Program-made: the position numbers and the translations under genes | Source of the DNA: Actinophytocola glycyrrhizae | GTDB taxonomy: Bacteria; Actinomycetota; Actinomycetes; Mycobacteriales; Pseudonocardiaceae | Length of the DNA: 64,000 bases | Direction of reading: 5' to 3' | Assembly (NCBI RefSeq): GCF_042653545.1 | Contig: NZ_JBHSIS010000017.1 | Location: 1 to 64,000, forward strand | Shown: one piece after another, positions 57,025 through 64,000 of the stretch | How positions within the stretch are numbered: the first letter of the stretch is position 1 | Layout of the letters: every line of letters begins with the position of its first letter | Notes under the pieces: generated by a model | The model's database searches: none | Seen by the model: only the letters and a program-made list of their open reading frames with translations | Told to the model about the DNA's origin: nothing

Positions 57025-60000
57025 TCAAGGAACGCTGTCGACGACTTCGTCGAGCAGGGCCGCCCGCACGGCGGCCAGTTCCTGCTGCAGCCGTCCCGCC
57101 TCTTTCGAGTCGATCCCGTCGAGCAGTTCGGTCGCCAGCTGGATCTCCTCGCGTGCGCGGTCGAGGTCGCCGGCGCCCTGGTGCACGTCGGAGATGAGGA
57201 TCAGCGTCTTGGCGTGCCAGACCGTCGAGCCGAGCTCGGCGAACAGCTGCTTCGCCTCGGCGAGGTGCTCGAGGCCCGTGGTGCTGTTGCCCCGAGCGAG
57301 GGCGATCTCGCCGAGCGCGTACAGCGCCTGCGCCTCGATGAGCCGTTCGCCGACGCGGCGCGCGAGGGAGTGCGCGTGCTCCAGGGTGGTCTTCGCGTTG
57401 TCGAGCCTGCCGGTGCGCAGGCGCACCACGCCCACCCCGTACAGCGCGTGTGCCTCGCCGATCCGGTCACCGATGTTGCGCACGATCAGCAGCACCCGGT
57501 TGAGCGCCTGGTGCGCCTCGCCGACCTGGTTCTGGCCGAGGTGCAGCTCGGCGTACCGGATGACGATCTGTGCCTCGCCGCGCAGGTACCGCACCCGGCG
57601 GGTGCACTCGAGGGCCTTGCCGAGCAGCTCGCGCGCGTCGTCGGTGTTGCCCTCGTCGATCCGCAGTTTCGCGAGACTGCGCAGGATGCCCGCCTCGCCG
57701 ACCGGGTCGTCGACCTCGCGCATCAGTGTCAGCGACTCGTGGTACTTGGCGAGCATCGCGCCGGAGCGGCCCCGGCACCGGTCGACCATGGCGGCGTTGC
57801 GCAGCACGAGCGCGCAGCCGTGCTGGTCACTCTCCGCGCGGAAGATCTCCAGTGCTGCGGCGAAACGTTCCTCGGCCGCGGTGAACCGCCGCTGCGACAT
57901 CGCCAGCGAACCGAGCGAGTACAGCATCGCCGCCTGCCCGCGGCGGTTGCCCGCCCGCTCGGCGACCTCGAGCGCCGCCTCCGAGGTCTCGCGCCAGCTG
58001 TCGAAGTGCCCTTTCACCTCGAACAACGTCACCGCGGTCAGCGCGAGGTCCCAGCACAGCTCGTCCTCGCCGACCGACGCGGCGAGGTGAACGGCACCCA
58101 CGAGCGAGCGGCGCTCGGACTCCAGCCATTCGAGGGGGTCGTTCATGCCGCCGTCGGCGTCGCCGTCGGGATACCAGCGCGGCCCGGAGCCGTGCAGGAT
58201 CGTGTGGTCGCCGCCGTACTCCTTGCGGTGCGCCTCCTCTGCCTTCGCGAGCCACGCGCCGACCAGCCGCACCACCGCCGCGTGGCGGTCCGCGTCGGAG
58301 TTCTCCTCGTTCAGCCGTTCCTGCGCGTACACCCGGATGAGGTCGTGGAACCGGTAGCGCGGGTGCTCGCCGGGATAGGAGACGATGTCGAGCAGCTGGG
58401 TCTCGACGAGCTGTTCGAGCGCCTCCTCGGCGTCGAACGGGTCGATGTCCAGCAGCGCGGCCGCCGTCCAGCCGGGGAAGTCCGGGGTGGTGATCAGGGA
58501 GAAGAGCCGGAACAGCGCCTTGGCGTCGTCGTGGAGGACCCGGTAGGTCAGCCCGATGCTCGACCGGAGCTCGAGCCCGTGGTAGGTCAGCTCGTCGAGC
58601 CGCCGTGTCGTGTTGCGCAGCCGCGCGACCAGTACGTCGAGCCGCCAGTGCGGGCGGGAGGCGAGCCGGGCGCCCGCGATCCGCATCGCGAGCGGCAGCC
58701 TGCCGCAGAAGTCGACCAGCTCGACCGCGGCGGCGCGCTCCGCGACCATCCGCTCCGGGCCGATGATCTTGGCGAGCATCTCCAGTGACAGGGCGACGTC
58801 GAACGGGCTGACGGCGATCAGCGCCGCGCCCGGTAAGCCCGACAGCGGCGAGCGGCTGGTCACGATCACCGCGCAGCCTGGGCCGGCGGGCAACAGGGGG
58901 ATGACGTCGTTCTCCCCGGCCGCGCCGTCCAGCACGACCAGCACGCGCAGGTCGGCGAGCCTGCTGCGGTACATGTCGGCCTTCTCCTCGACGTCCTCCG
59001 GGATGGCGGAGCCGTCGACGCCGAGCGCGTGCAGGAACCGGTCGAGCACGCCGTGGATCCGGTTCGTGCCGGTCGGCGACTCGAGGTCGGCGTAGAGGTG
59101 GCCGTCCGGGTAGCTGTCGCGGAGCTCGTGTGCCGCGCGGATGGCCAGGGTGGACTTGCCGACGCCGCCCTTGCCGGAGATCGCCACGATGCGCATGCCG
59201 AACCGGGTGTTCCGGTCGTCGTCCTCGCCGGACAGCGCCCTCCTGATCTCCGCGAGTTGCTCCTCGCGGCCGGTGAAGTCCGCGATGCTGGCGGGCAGGC
59301 GGCGCGGCACCACCAGCGGCTTGTCCGACTGTGTGGTCGTCGTGGCGGTGTCACGCAGCGGCCCGGTGCCGGTCGAGGCGAGGTCCAGCTCGGGGATGCG
59401 GTTCAGGATCGAGCTCTCGAGCTCCTGCAGGGCTTTTCCCGGCTCGATGCCGAGCTCCTCGACCAGCGTCGTCCGCGCCCGCCTGCCCACCTCGAGTGCC
59501 TCGGCCTGTCGCCCGGAGCGGTAGAGGGCGAGCATGAGGAACTCGTAGAGGCGTTCTCGGAGCGGGTGTTCCTCGATCAGCGCGGCCAGCTCACCGACGA
59601 CCTCCTCGTGCCTGCCGAGGGCGAGGTCGAGCTGGATGCGTTCCATGATCGCCGTGAGCCTGGCGTGTTCGAGCTGGTCGGCGCCGCGGCGCACGAGGTC
59701 GCTCTGCAGCCCGGCGAGTGCCTCGCCGCGCCACAGGCCGAGCGCGGTGCGCAGCGTGGCGACCGCCTCGGAGGTGCGGCCCGCGTCGGCGTGCGTGCGC
59801 GCCGCGGTGACGAGCGCGCCGAACTGCTCGGTGTCGAGCTCGCCGGCCGGCACGACGAGCTGGTAGCCGGGGGTCCTGGTCTTGATGCGCACCCCGGCGT
59901 CCGCCTCGAGGAAGATCTTGCGCAGCGCGGAGACACAGATCTGCACCTGTGCCCGCGCGGTGGTCGGTGGCGCGGTGTCCCACACGGCGTCGATGAGCGA

Positions 60001-60138
60001 CTCGACGGGCACGACGCGGTTCGCGTTGAGTGCCAGCATCGCCAGTACCACTCGTTGTCTCGGGCCACCCAGGTCGAGTTCCCGACCGCCGGCGGACAGT
60101 TCCAGTGGGCCCAGGAGTCGCAACAACTGCGCTAACAC
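57025..60138 (-). CDS. AfsR-type regulator (SARP-NB-ARC-TPR) with TTA codon 2
   Basis: 1037 residues if GTG 60138 is the start (VLAQLLRLLGPLEL); an upstream ATG at 60207 adds 23 non-conserved residues. Codon 2 is TTA. The winged helix is at 5-95, BTAD to 245, P-loop ISGKGGVGKSTLA near 325, VLVVLDGAAGEND near 405, then winged-helix and TPR repeats (many AxxLY-LG motifs). It is a large activator of the AfsR/RedD kind. It is transcribed toward the enediyne-like locus, from which it is separated by the repeat module, so it may regulate that locus or the genes at 60.5-63.4 kb. Confidence 0.9.
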   Translation of the reverse strand: MLAQLLRLLGPLELSAGGRELDLGGPRQRVVLAMLALNANRVVPVESLIDAVWDTAPPTTARAQVQICVSALRKIFLEADAGVRIKTRTPGYQLVVPAGELDTEQFGALVTAARTHADAGRTSEAVATLRTALGLWRGEALAGLQSDLVRRGADQLEHARLTAIMERIQLDLALGRHEEVVGELAALIEEHPLRERLYEFLMLALYRSGRQAEALEVGRRARTTLVEELGIEPGKALQELESSILNRIPELDLASTGTGPLRDTATTTTQSDKPLVVPRRLPASIADFTGREEQLAEIRRALSGEDDDRNTRFGMRIVAISGKGGVGKSTLAIRAAHELRDSYPDGHLYADLESPTGTNRIHGVLDRFLHALGVDGSAIPEDVEEKADMYRSRLADLRVLVVLDGAAGENDVIPLLPAGPGCAVIVTSRSPLSGLPGAALIAVSPFDVALSLEMLAKIIGPERMVAERAAAVELVDFCGRLPLAMRIAGARLASRPHWRLDVLVARLRNTTRRLDELTYHGLELRSSIGLTYRVLHDDAKALFRLFSLITTPDFPGWTAAALLDIDPFDAEEALEQLVETQLLDIVSYPGEHPRYRFHDLIRVYAQERLNEENSDADRHAAVVRLVGAWLAKAEEAHRKEYGGDHTILHGSGPRWYPDGDADGGMNDPLEWLESERRSLVGAVHLAASVGEDELCWDLALTAVTLFEVKGHFDSWRETSEAALEVAERAGNRRGQAAMLYSLGSLAMSQRRFTAAEERFAAALEIFRAESDQHGCALVLRNAAMVDRCRGRSGAMLAKYHESLTLMREVDDPVGEAGILRSLAKLRIDEGNTDDARELLGKALECTRRVRYLRGEAQIVIRYAELHLGQNQVGEAHQALNRVLLIVRNIGDRIGEAHALYGVGVVRLRTGRLDNAKTTLEHAHSLARRVGERLIEAQALYALGEIALARGNSTTGLEHLAEAKQLFAELGSTVWHAKTLILISDVHQGAGDLDRAREEIQLATELLDGIDSKEAGRLQQELAAVRAALLDEVVDSVP

Positions 60139-60479
60139 CCCCCCAGTTGTCAGCGTGCCAACGGCTGGGCCGCGGCGACCGGTTTTGTCGCGTGCGAGGC
60201 CCAGCACGACAACTTCTTCTGTCGTGCCAGTCAGCTCATGACGATTACCAGTTCCCTGGAGGGTAGCCCACGAACGGGAAAAACAGTAGATGCGTGTAAT
60301 TTTCAGGTTCGCGGGAACTGATCACTCCGCCGTTCGCGAATGGCACGCCCGGAGATGCCCGGGTGCCGCCACCGCCGGAGTATGGAGATCACACGTACCG
60401 ACTGTCGCACACCTGGTGGGGAAACCGTGGTCGTCCACCGATCCCCGTGTGGTGCGCGGCGGAGATTGGACGCTGGGCC
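60139..60479. promoter_or_regulatory. Divergent promoter region of AfsR-type and HxlR genes
   Basis: About 340 bases. The AfsR side contains AACGGGAAAAACAGTAGATGCG. No gene or strong hairpin is recognised. The HxlR gene may begin further upstream if a non-ATG start is used. Confidence 0.4.
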
Positions 60480-61280
60480 ATGACCGAATCGAACTGGAAG
60501 GTGGTCGTCGATAGTGACCGCCTGACGATTTCCAGCGACGCCTTCACGTTCACGACCAACGGGATGGATCCGTTGCAGCTCGAGACGGTCGTCGCCGACC
60601 TCCAGAGTGCGGTGCGCGGGACGTACGGCCAGTACTGCGGCCTGGCGCAGGCCGCGGAGATGGTGGGGGAGCGCTGGGGGTTCCTGATCGTCCGCGACCT
60701 CCTCGCCGGACCGAAGTCCGCCGCGGAGCTGCACGCCGGACTGCCGAAGCTTTCGGTGAAACTCCTGTCCAGGCGGTTGAACGAGCTGGAGTACACCGGC
60801 GTCGTCCGTCCGGCCGCTGACGCTGACGACCAGGGGGAGGAACGCTACGAGCTGACCGAGTACGGCCGTGCGGCGGAGGACGCCGTGCTGTCCTTCGGCC
60901 GATGGGGTGCCGCGGCGCTGGCCAAGCCCCGCCCCGACGACATCGTCACCGACGCCTCGCTGACGATCGCGCTCAGGGCGATGTTCGTCGCCGAGGCCGC
61001 TCGCGACGTGCACACGAGCTACGAGGTGCACATCGGCGGCCACGTGCTCCACCTCCACATCGACGACGGCACGCTCAAGGTCGGCCTCGGCCCGCTGCCC
61101 GGCGCGGACTCCGTGCTGCGGCTCGGTGTCGCGCTGCAGGGACTGGTGACCGGTCAGACGACCGTGGCGGACGTCCTGAGCAGCGGCGCGGTGAGCATCG
61201 AGGGCGACCCGGAGTTGTTCACCGATTTCGTGACCATGTTCCAGCTGCCCAGGATCCCGTCGCCGAAGGTGCACGTCTGA
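60480..61280 (+). CDS. HxlR-family regulator with C-terminal SCP2-like domain
   Basis: 266 residues from ATG 60480. The HxlR winged helix is at about 50-145: YCGLAQAAEMVGERWGFLIVRDLLAGPKSAAELHAGLPKLSVKLLSRRL and the typical wing GEERYELTEYGR. The C-terminal 110 residues (VHIGGHVLHLHIDDGTLKVGLGPLPGADSVLRLG) resemble the SCP2-like sterol-binding fold found on some actinobacterial HxlR proteins, a possible ligand pocket. The 50 N-terminal residues are unassigned. It stands before two membrane protein genes and probably controls them. Confidence 0.85.
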   Translation: MTESNWKVVVDSDRLTISSDAFTFTTNGMDPLQLETVVADLQSAVRGTYGQYCGLAQAAEMVGERWGFLIVRDLLAGPKSAAELHAGLPKLSVKLLSRRLNELEYTGVVRPAADADDQGEERYELTEYGRAAEDAVLSFGRWGAAALAKPRPDDIVTDASLTIALRAMFVAEAARDVHTSYEVHIGGHVLHLHIDDGTLKVGLGPLPGADSVLRLGVALQGLVTGQTTVADVLSSGAVSIEGDPELFTDFVTMFQLPRIPSPKVHV

Positions 61281-61385
61281 GGTCGCGCGCGGTGTTCTGG
61301 CGCAGCCGATTGGTCTGTTGGGTTATGGTCCGCCACGTCTCCTTCGTGGGACGCTGGGAAACTCCGTCTCATGTAAAGGAAAAGC

Positions 61386-61967
61386 ATGACGACAGCTGAT
61401 GCCATCGCTGACACCAGGCGGTGGACCGGCCAGGGCGGGTTGCTCAACACCCGGTACCACAAGGCCGCGCTGTGGGTGTTCCTCTTCGTGGTCGTCGCGC
61501 ACTGGGCCGAGCACCTCGCGCAGGCGTACCAGATCTACGTGCTGGACTGGGCACGGCCCGAGGCGGGCGGAGTGCTGGGTCTCGCCTTCCCGTGGCTGGT
61601 GCAGTCGGAGTGGCTGCACTACGGCTTCGCCATCGTCATGATGGTGGCGTTCGTGCTGCTGCGGCACGGCTTCGTCGGCCGTGCGCGGACCTGGTGGAAC
61701 ATCGCCATGTGGATCCAGGTGTGGCACCACTTCGAACACCTGCTGTTGCTGCTGCAGGCGGTGACCGGCGCGAACCTCATGGGCGGCGCCGTGCCCACGA
61801 GCATCGCCCAGCTCGTGTTCCCGAGGGTGGAGCTGCACCTGTTCTACAACGCCATCGTCTTCGTCCCCATGGTGGTCGCGATGATCATCCACATGCGGCC
61901 AACGCCCGCGGAGGCCGCGCAGATGCGGTGCTCGTGCGCGCGGGTGCCCGTGGCCGCCTCGGCCTGA
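61386..61967 (+). CDS. Polytopic membrane protein with paired His motifs
   Basis: 193 residues, about four TM helices. His-rich motifs occur in or near the helices: VVVAHWAEHLAQAYQ and WHHFEHLLLLLQ, which could bind metal or haem. AAAGGAAAAGC precedes the ATG. It ends one base before the DUF6239-like gene. I do not know a function; pairing with the next gene suggests a common membrane system. Confidence 0.75.
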   Translation: MTTADAIADTRRWTGQGGLLNTRYHKAALWVFLFVVVAHWAEHLAQAYQIYVLDWARPEAGGVLGLAFPWLVQSEWLHYGFAIVMMVAFVLLRHGFVGRARTWWNIAMWIQVWHHFEHLLLLLQAVTGANLMGGAVPTSIAQLVFPRVELHLFYNAIVFVPMVVAMIIHMRPTPAEAAQMRCSCARVPVAASA

Positions 61968-61968
61968 C

Positions 61969-63405
61969 ATGGTCTCCCACGCCGTGCCCGTCGTCCTGCT
62001 CGCGCAGGGCGGCGGGCACAGTCACACGCTGTCCGTCGGGGTGAGCATCGGACCGACGGTGCTGCGGATCGCGCTCCTCGCCGCGATCCCCGTCATCGCG
62101 GGTTTCGCGCTGCTGCGTGGTTTCCTGGCCGAGCCGGGCAGGCGTTCGCTCGCGGGCGTCATCATGGCCGCCGGTGTCGTGGCCACCCTCGAGCTCCTGC
62201 TCTCCGGCGGGTTGAACCTCTCGCAGCGGTTGGTGCCGCTGCTGCTCGCGCTGCTCGCCCTGCCCCTGTACCTCGTGCTCTCCCGCGACGAGCGGTTCCG
62301 GCCCGCCGTCGACCGCGCGCGCCGTTACGCACCATGGGTGTTCTGGCCTGCCGCCGCGCTCGCGGCCTGGCAGTTCGTGCTGGCCTGGTTCGCTGGTGCG
62401 GGAACCGCCCGCACCGCGACGTTGCTGCACACCGGTGTCCTGCTCGCGGTCGTCGCGCTGGCGTGGTTCGTGATCACCCGCACCCGCCGTGCCGCGAGCA
62501 CGATGAGCGTGCGGTTCGGCGCCGCGGCGCTGGCGATGGGGCTCATCGCGAGCGGGGCACAGGCGATGGTGCTGCGCCCGGCCGGAACGGTGCCGGGGGT
62601 CGCGGTCGCGGCCGAGGTCGACACCGGCGACGGTGTCGTCGACGTGCTCGTGGTGCCCAACCTCCCCGGCTGGAACCTGGTCCGGGTGACGGAGGCGGGG
62701 GTGGCGGTCGCCGCGGTGGGCGGCGACTTCGTCCCCGCGGTCGCCAGACCCGGCGCGACCGGCGCCTGGGCCGCGGTGGAGCTGCCGGCCGGCCCCGGCG
62801 AGGTGCGGGTCCGCCGGGGTGGTGGCACCGGCTCACTCACCGTCGACACAGGAACCGGCGACCCGGCACCCGCCCTTCTCGCCGGGCCGGACGGCACCGA
62901 GTGCGCAGCCGCGTTGCTCGGCAGGGCACTCGGCACGGACGCACCGGTTCCCGACGGCTTCCGGTGCCCGGCCGGTGCGCTCTCCGATGCCGACGCGGAC
63001 GCGTTGCGCGACGTCGTGGCGGCTGTTGCGGCACAAGGACATCGCTGGCTCACCGTGGCGGGGGACGACTCGCCGCGGGGCCGTGCGGCGACAGAGGTGG
63101 TCCACGCCGCCGCGGCCGCGTGGCGGCTCGAGGTCCGGCCACCGGCCGCCGTAGCGGCACGGCCGGGCCCGATGGTGATCGTGTCCGGGTGGACGGCCGC
63201 CGCCACCACGCTGCGTACCCGGCCACATGCGACGGTCCACACCGCCCCCTGGCTGGCCATGGAGCCCCCGCGGGCGCCGGGCTTCGGTGACTACGGGACG
63301 GACCTGCGTGAGCGGTTCCCCGGGGTCGAGCCCTCCGTGTCCGGCTATCGCGCGTGGCGCGAGGCCCGCGCCGGCGCGGCACCGGACGACCGCGCAGCAC
63401 CCTGA
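61969..63405 (+). CDS. DUF6239-like membrane protein
   Basis: 478 residues. About six TM helices occupy 25-195 (TVLRIALLAAIPVIAGFALL, GVIMAAGVVATLELLLSGGL, VGPAAALAAWQFVLAW and others). The C-terminal 280 residues are soluble, beta- then alpha/beta-like, with two Cys in TECAAALLG and FRCPAG. The short HSHTLSVGVSIG start is His-containing. I associate it with DUF6239, a family named for natural-product loci, from memory. Ends at a strong bidirectional hairpin. Confidence 0.7.
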   Translation: MVSHAVPVVLLAQGGGHSHTLSVGVSIGPTVLRIALLAAIPVIAGFALLRGFLAEPGRRSLAGVIMAAGVVATLELLLSGGLNLSQRLVPLLLALLALPLYLVLSRDERFRPAVDRARRYAPWVFWPAAALAAWQFVLAWFAGAGTARTATLLHTGVLLAVVALAWFVITRTRRAASTMSVRFGAAALAMGLIASGAQAMVLRPAGTVPGVAVAAEVDTGDGVVDVLVVPNLPGWNLVRVTEAGVAVAAVGGDFVPAVARPGATGAWAAVELPAGPGEVRVRRGGGTGSLTVDTGTGDPAPALLAGPDGTECAAALLGRALGTDAPVPDGFRCPAGALSDADADALRDVVAAVAAQGHRWLTVAGDDSPRGRAATEVVHAAAAAWRLEVRPPAAVAARPGPMVIVSGWTAAATTLRTRPHATVHTAPWLAMEPPRAPGFGDYGTDLRERFPGVEPSVSGYRAWREARAGAAPDDRAAP

Positions 63406-63443
63406 GCGACAGTACTCCACAAGCGACAGCACGACGACACGGC

Positions 63444-63480
63444 GAAAGTCCCGCACCCCGGCCGGGTGTGCGGGACTTTC
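63444..63480. terminator. Bidirectional terminator
   Basis: GAAAGTCCCGCAC and GTGCGGGACTTTC pair around CCCGGCCGGGT, between convergent genes; both strands run into A/T-rich ends. Confidence 0.8.
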
Positions 63481-63498
63481 AGCTCGTGGCCGCTTGCC

Positions 63499-63696
63499 CT
63501 ACGCGGCGTCGCGCAGCTGCTGGCGTGCCGCCTCGTCGGCGGCGATGTCGGCCAGGATGTCGGCCCAGACGATGCCCCTCGCGAGGTTCGTCTGGGGACG
63601 GGGCTGCAGGTCCTCGACGAGGTTGACCGGGGTGGCCGGTGCGTTATCGTCGTGGCGCGCGTTGTTCCGTTCACGTGGTAATTCGAAAATGGGCAC
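63499..63696 (-). CDS. Small acidic protein of unknown function
   Basis: 65 residues from GTG 63696 (AAGGATGG upstream, spacing long). It opens VPIFELPRERNNARHDDNAP and ends IVWADILADIAADEAARQQL, with an Asp/Ala-rich helical C-terminus. It has no Cys or membrane segment. It could be a small partner or even a peptide precursor, but no maturation genes are adjacent. The 300 bases beyond its start to the window end show no gene. Confidence 0.5.
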   Translation of the reverse strand: MPIFELPRERNNARHDDNAPATPVNLVEDLQPRPQTNLARGIVWADILADIAADEAARQQLRDAA

Positions 63697-64000
63697 GGTT
63701 GGTTCACCATCCTTCTTTATGCGGGTTCGGATCGCCGGGCGACGGGAATCCCGTGTTTCATTCCTGTGGATTCCCGGCGGCGGGCTGTAATGGTGTTGAA
63801 AACGTGGCTGTCGCTGTTTGAAAGCGTAGCAACGGGCCGACAACGCCCGGTTATCTCAACGTGCCCACCGGCCCGGCGCAGGGAAGACACGCGAATTCTC
63901 CACCGGATACCGACGTCTGCATCGGCGTGACTCCGGTGACCGCGGCCCGGCCGCCGCCCGCGAATTCGAGTGGACCGGTCACATCTGAACAGGCGGGTTC

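Noticed and set aside
56350..58788. 812-codon open frame on the plus strand
   Set aside because: Runs through intergenic repeats and opposite the AfsR-type gene; no domain evidence.

Overview
The window is high-GC actinomycete chromosome, most likely from a member of the Pseudonocardiales (Lentzea/Saccharothrix/Amycolatopsis-like). This rests on SARP and AfsR-type regulators, mycothiol-fold (DinB-like) proteins, DUF2795 genes, GTG starts, ATGA/GTGA overlaps and short palindromic intergenic repeats. No rRNA, tRNA, transposase, phage or CRISPR sequence was recognised. Genus is an inference.

Layout. (1) 1-5.4 kb: end-truncated secreted NlpC/P60-like protein, a large AfsR-like regulator, an SDR and an NTF2-fold protein. 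(2) 5.6-22.1 kb: a first probable biosynthetic cluster, with a TTA-containing SARP, an IDI-like Nudix protein that has lost its active-site residues, KAS III, 3-hydroxyacyl-CoA dehydrogenase, a stand-alone adenylation-thiolation-reductase NRPS, a leucyl/phenylalanyl-tRNA transferase (Aat) homologue, a GNAT, an O-methyltransferase, an acyl-CoA dehydrogenase, an MFS exporter and a P450. (3) 22.4-32.8 kb: mostly housekeeping or general genes, namely DUF2795 pair, a frameshifted secreted protein, an S8 protease, a STAS protein, an ECF sigma/YciI pair, a SEFIR-NB-ARC-TPR STAND protein and an RluA-type pseudouridine synthase. (4) 33.5-56.2 kb: an enediyne-like locus, with DAHP synthase and chorismate mutase, two DinB-fold proteins, flavin reductase (E6-like), enediyne thioesterase (E10/CalE7-like), an enediyne-type iterative PKS (PKSE), DUF1702 (E4/UnbL-like), a DUF5987 + GMC oxidoreductase pair, DUF6423, a flavoprotein, an AhpD-like protein, two SARPs, AraC and TetR regulators, an ornithine-cyclodeaminase-like protein and a 54-residue secreted peptide. 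(5) 57.0-64 kb: another AfsR-like regulator, an HxlR regulator, two membrane proteins (one DUF6239-like) and a small acidic protein.

The main observation is in the PKSE at 38749-44208. AT, ACP, KR, DH and C-terminal phosphopantetheinyl transferase segments look intact, but the ketosynthase lacks the active-site cysteine (Ser134 in its place) and is about 100 residues shorter than known PKSEs through several in-frame deletions. The partner genes E3/UnbV and E5/UnbU are not in the window, while E4, E6 and E10 relatives are. The locus therefore looks like a derived, possibly re-purposed relative of enediyne clusters rather than a standard one. It lies between two direct copies of a roughly 450-bp repeat module that contains a 132-134 bp inverted-repeat element.

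The second unusual system is the A-T-R protein with the Aat-type aminoacyl-tRNA transferase and a GNAT in translationally coupled genes. This suggests tRNA-dependent N-aminoacylation of a carrier-bound amino acid followed by reductive release. This is a hypothesis from gene content.
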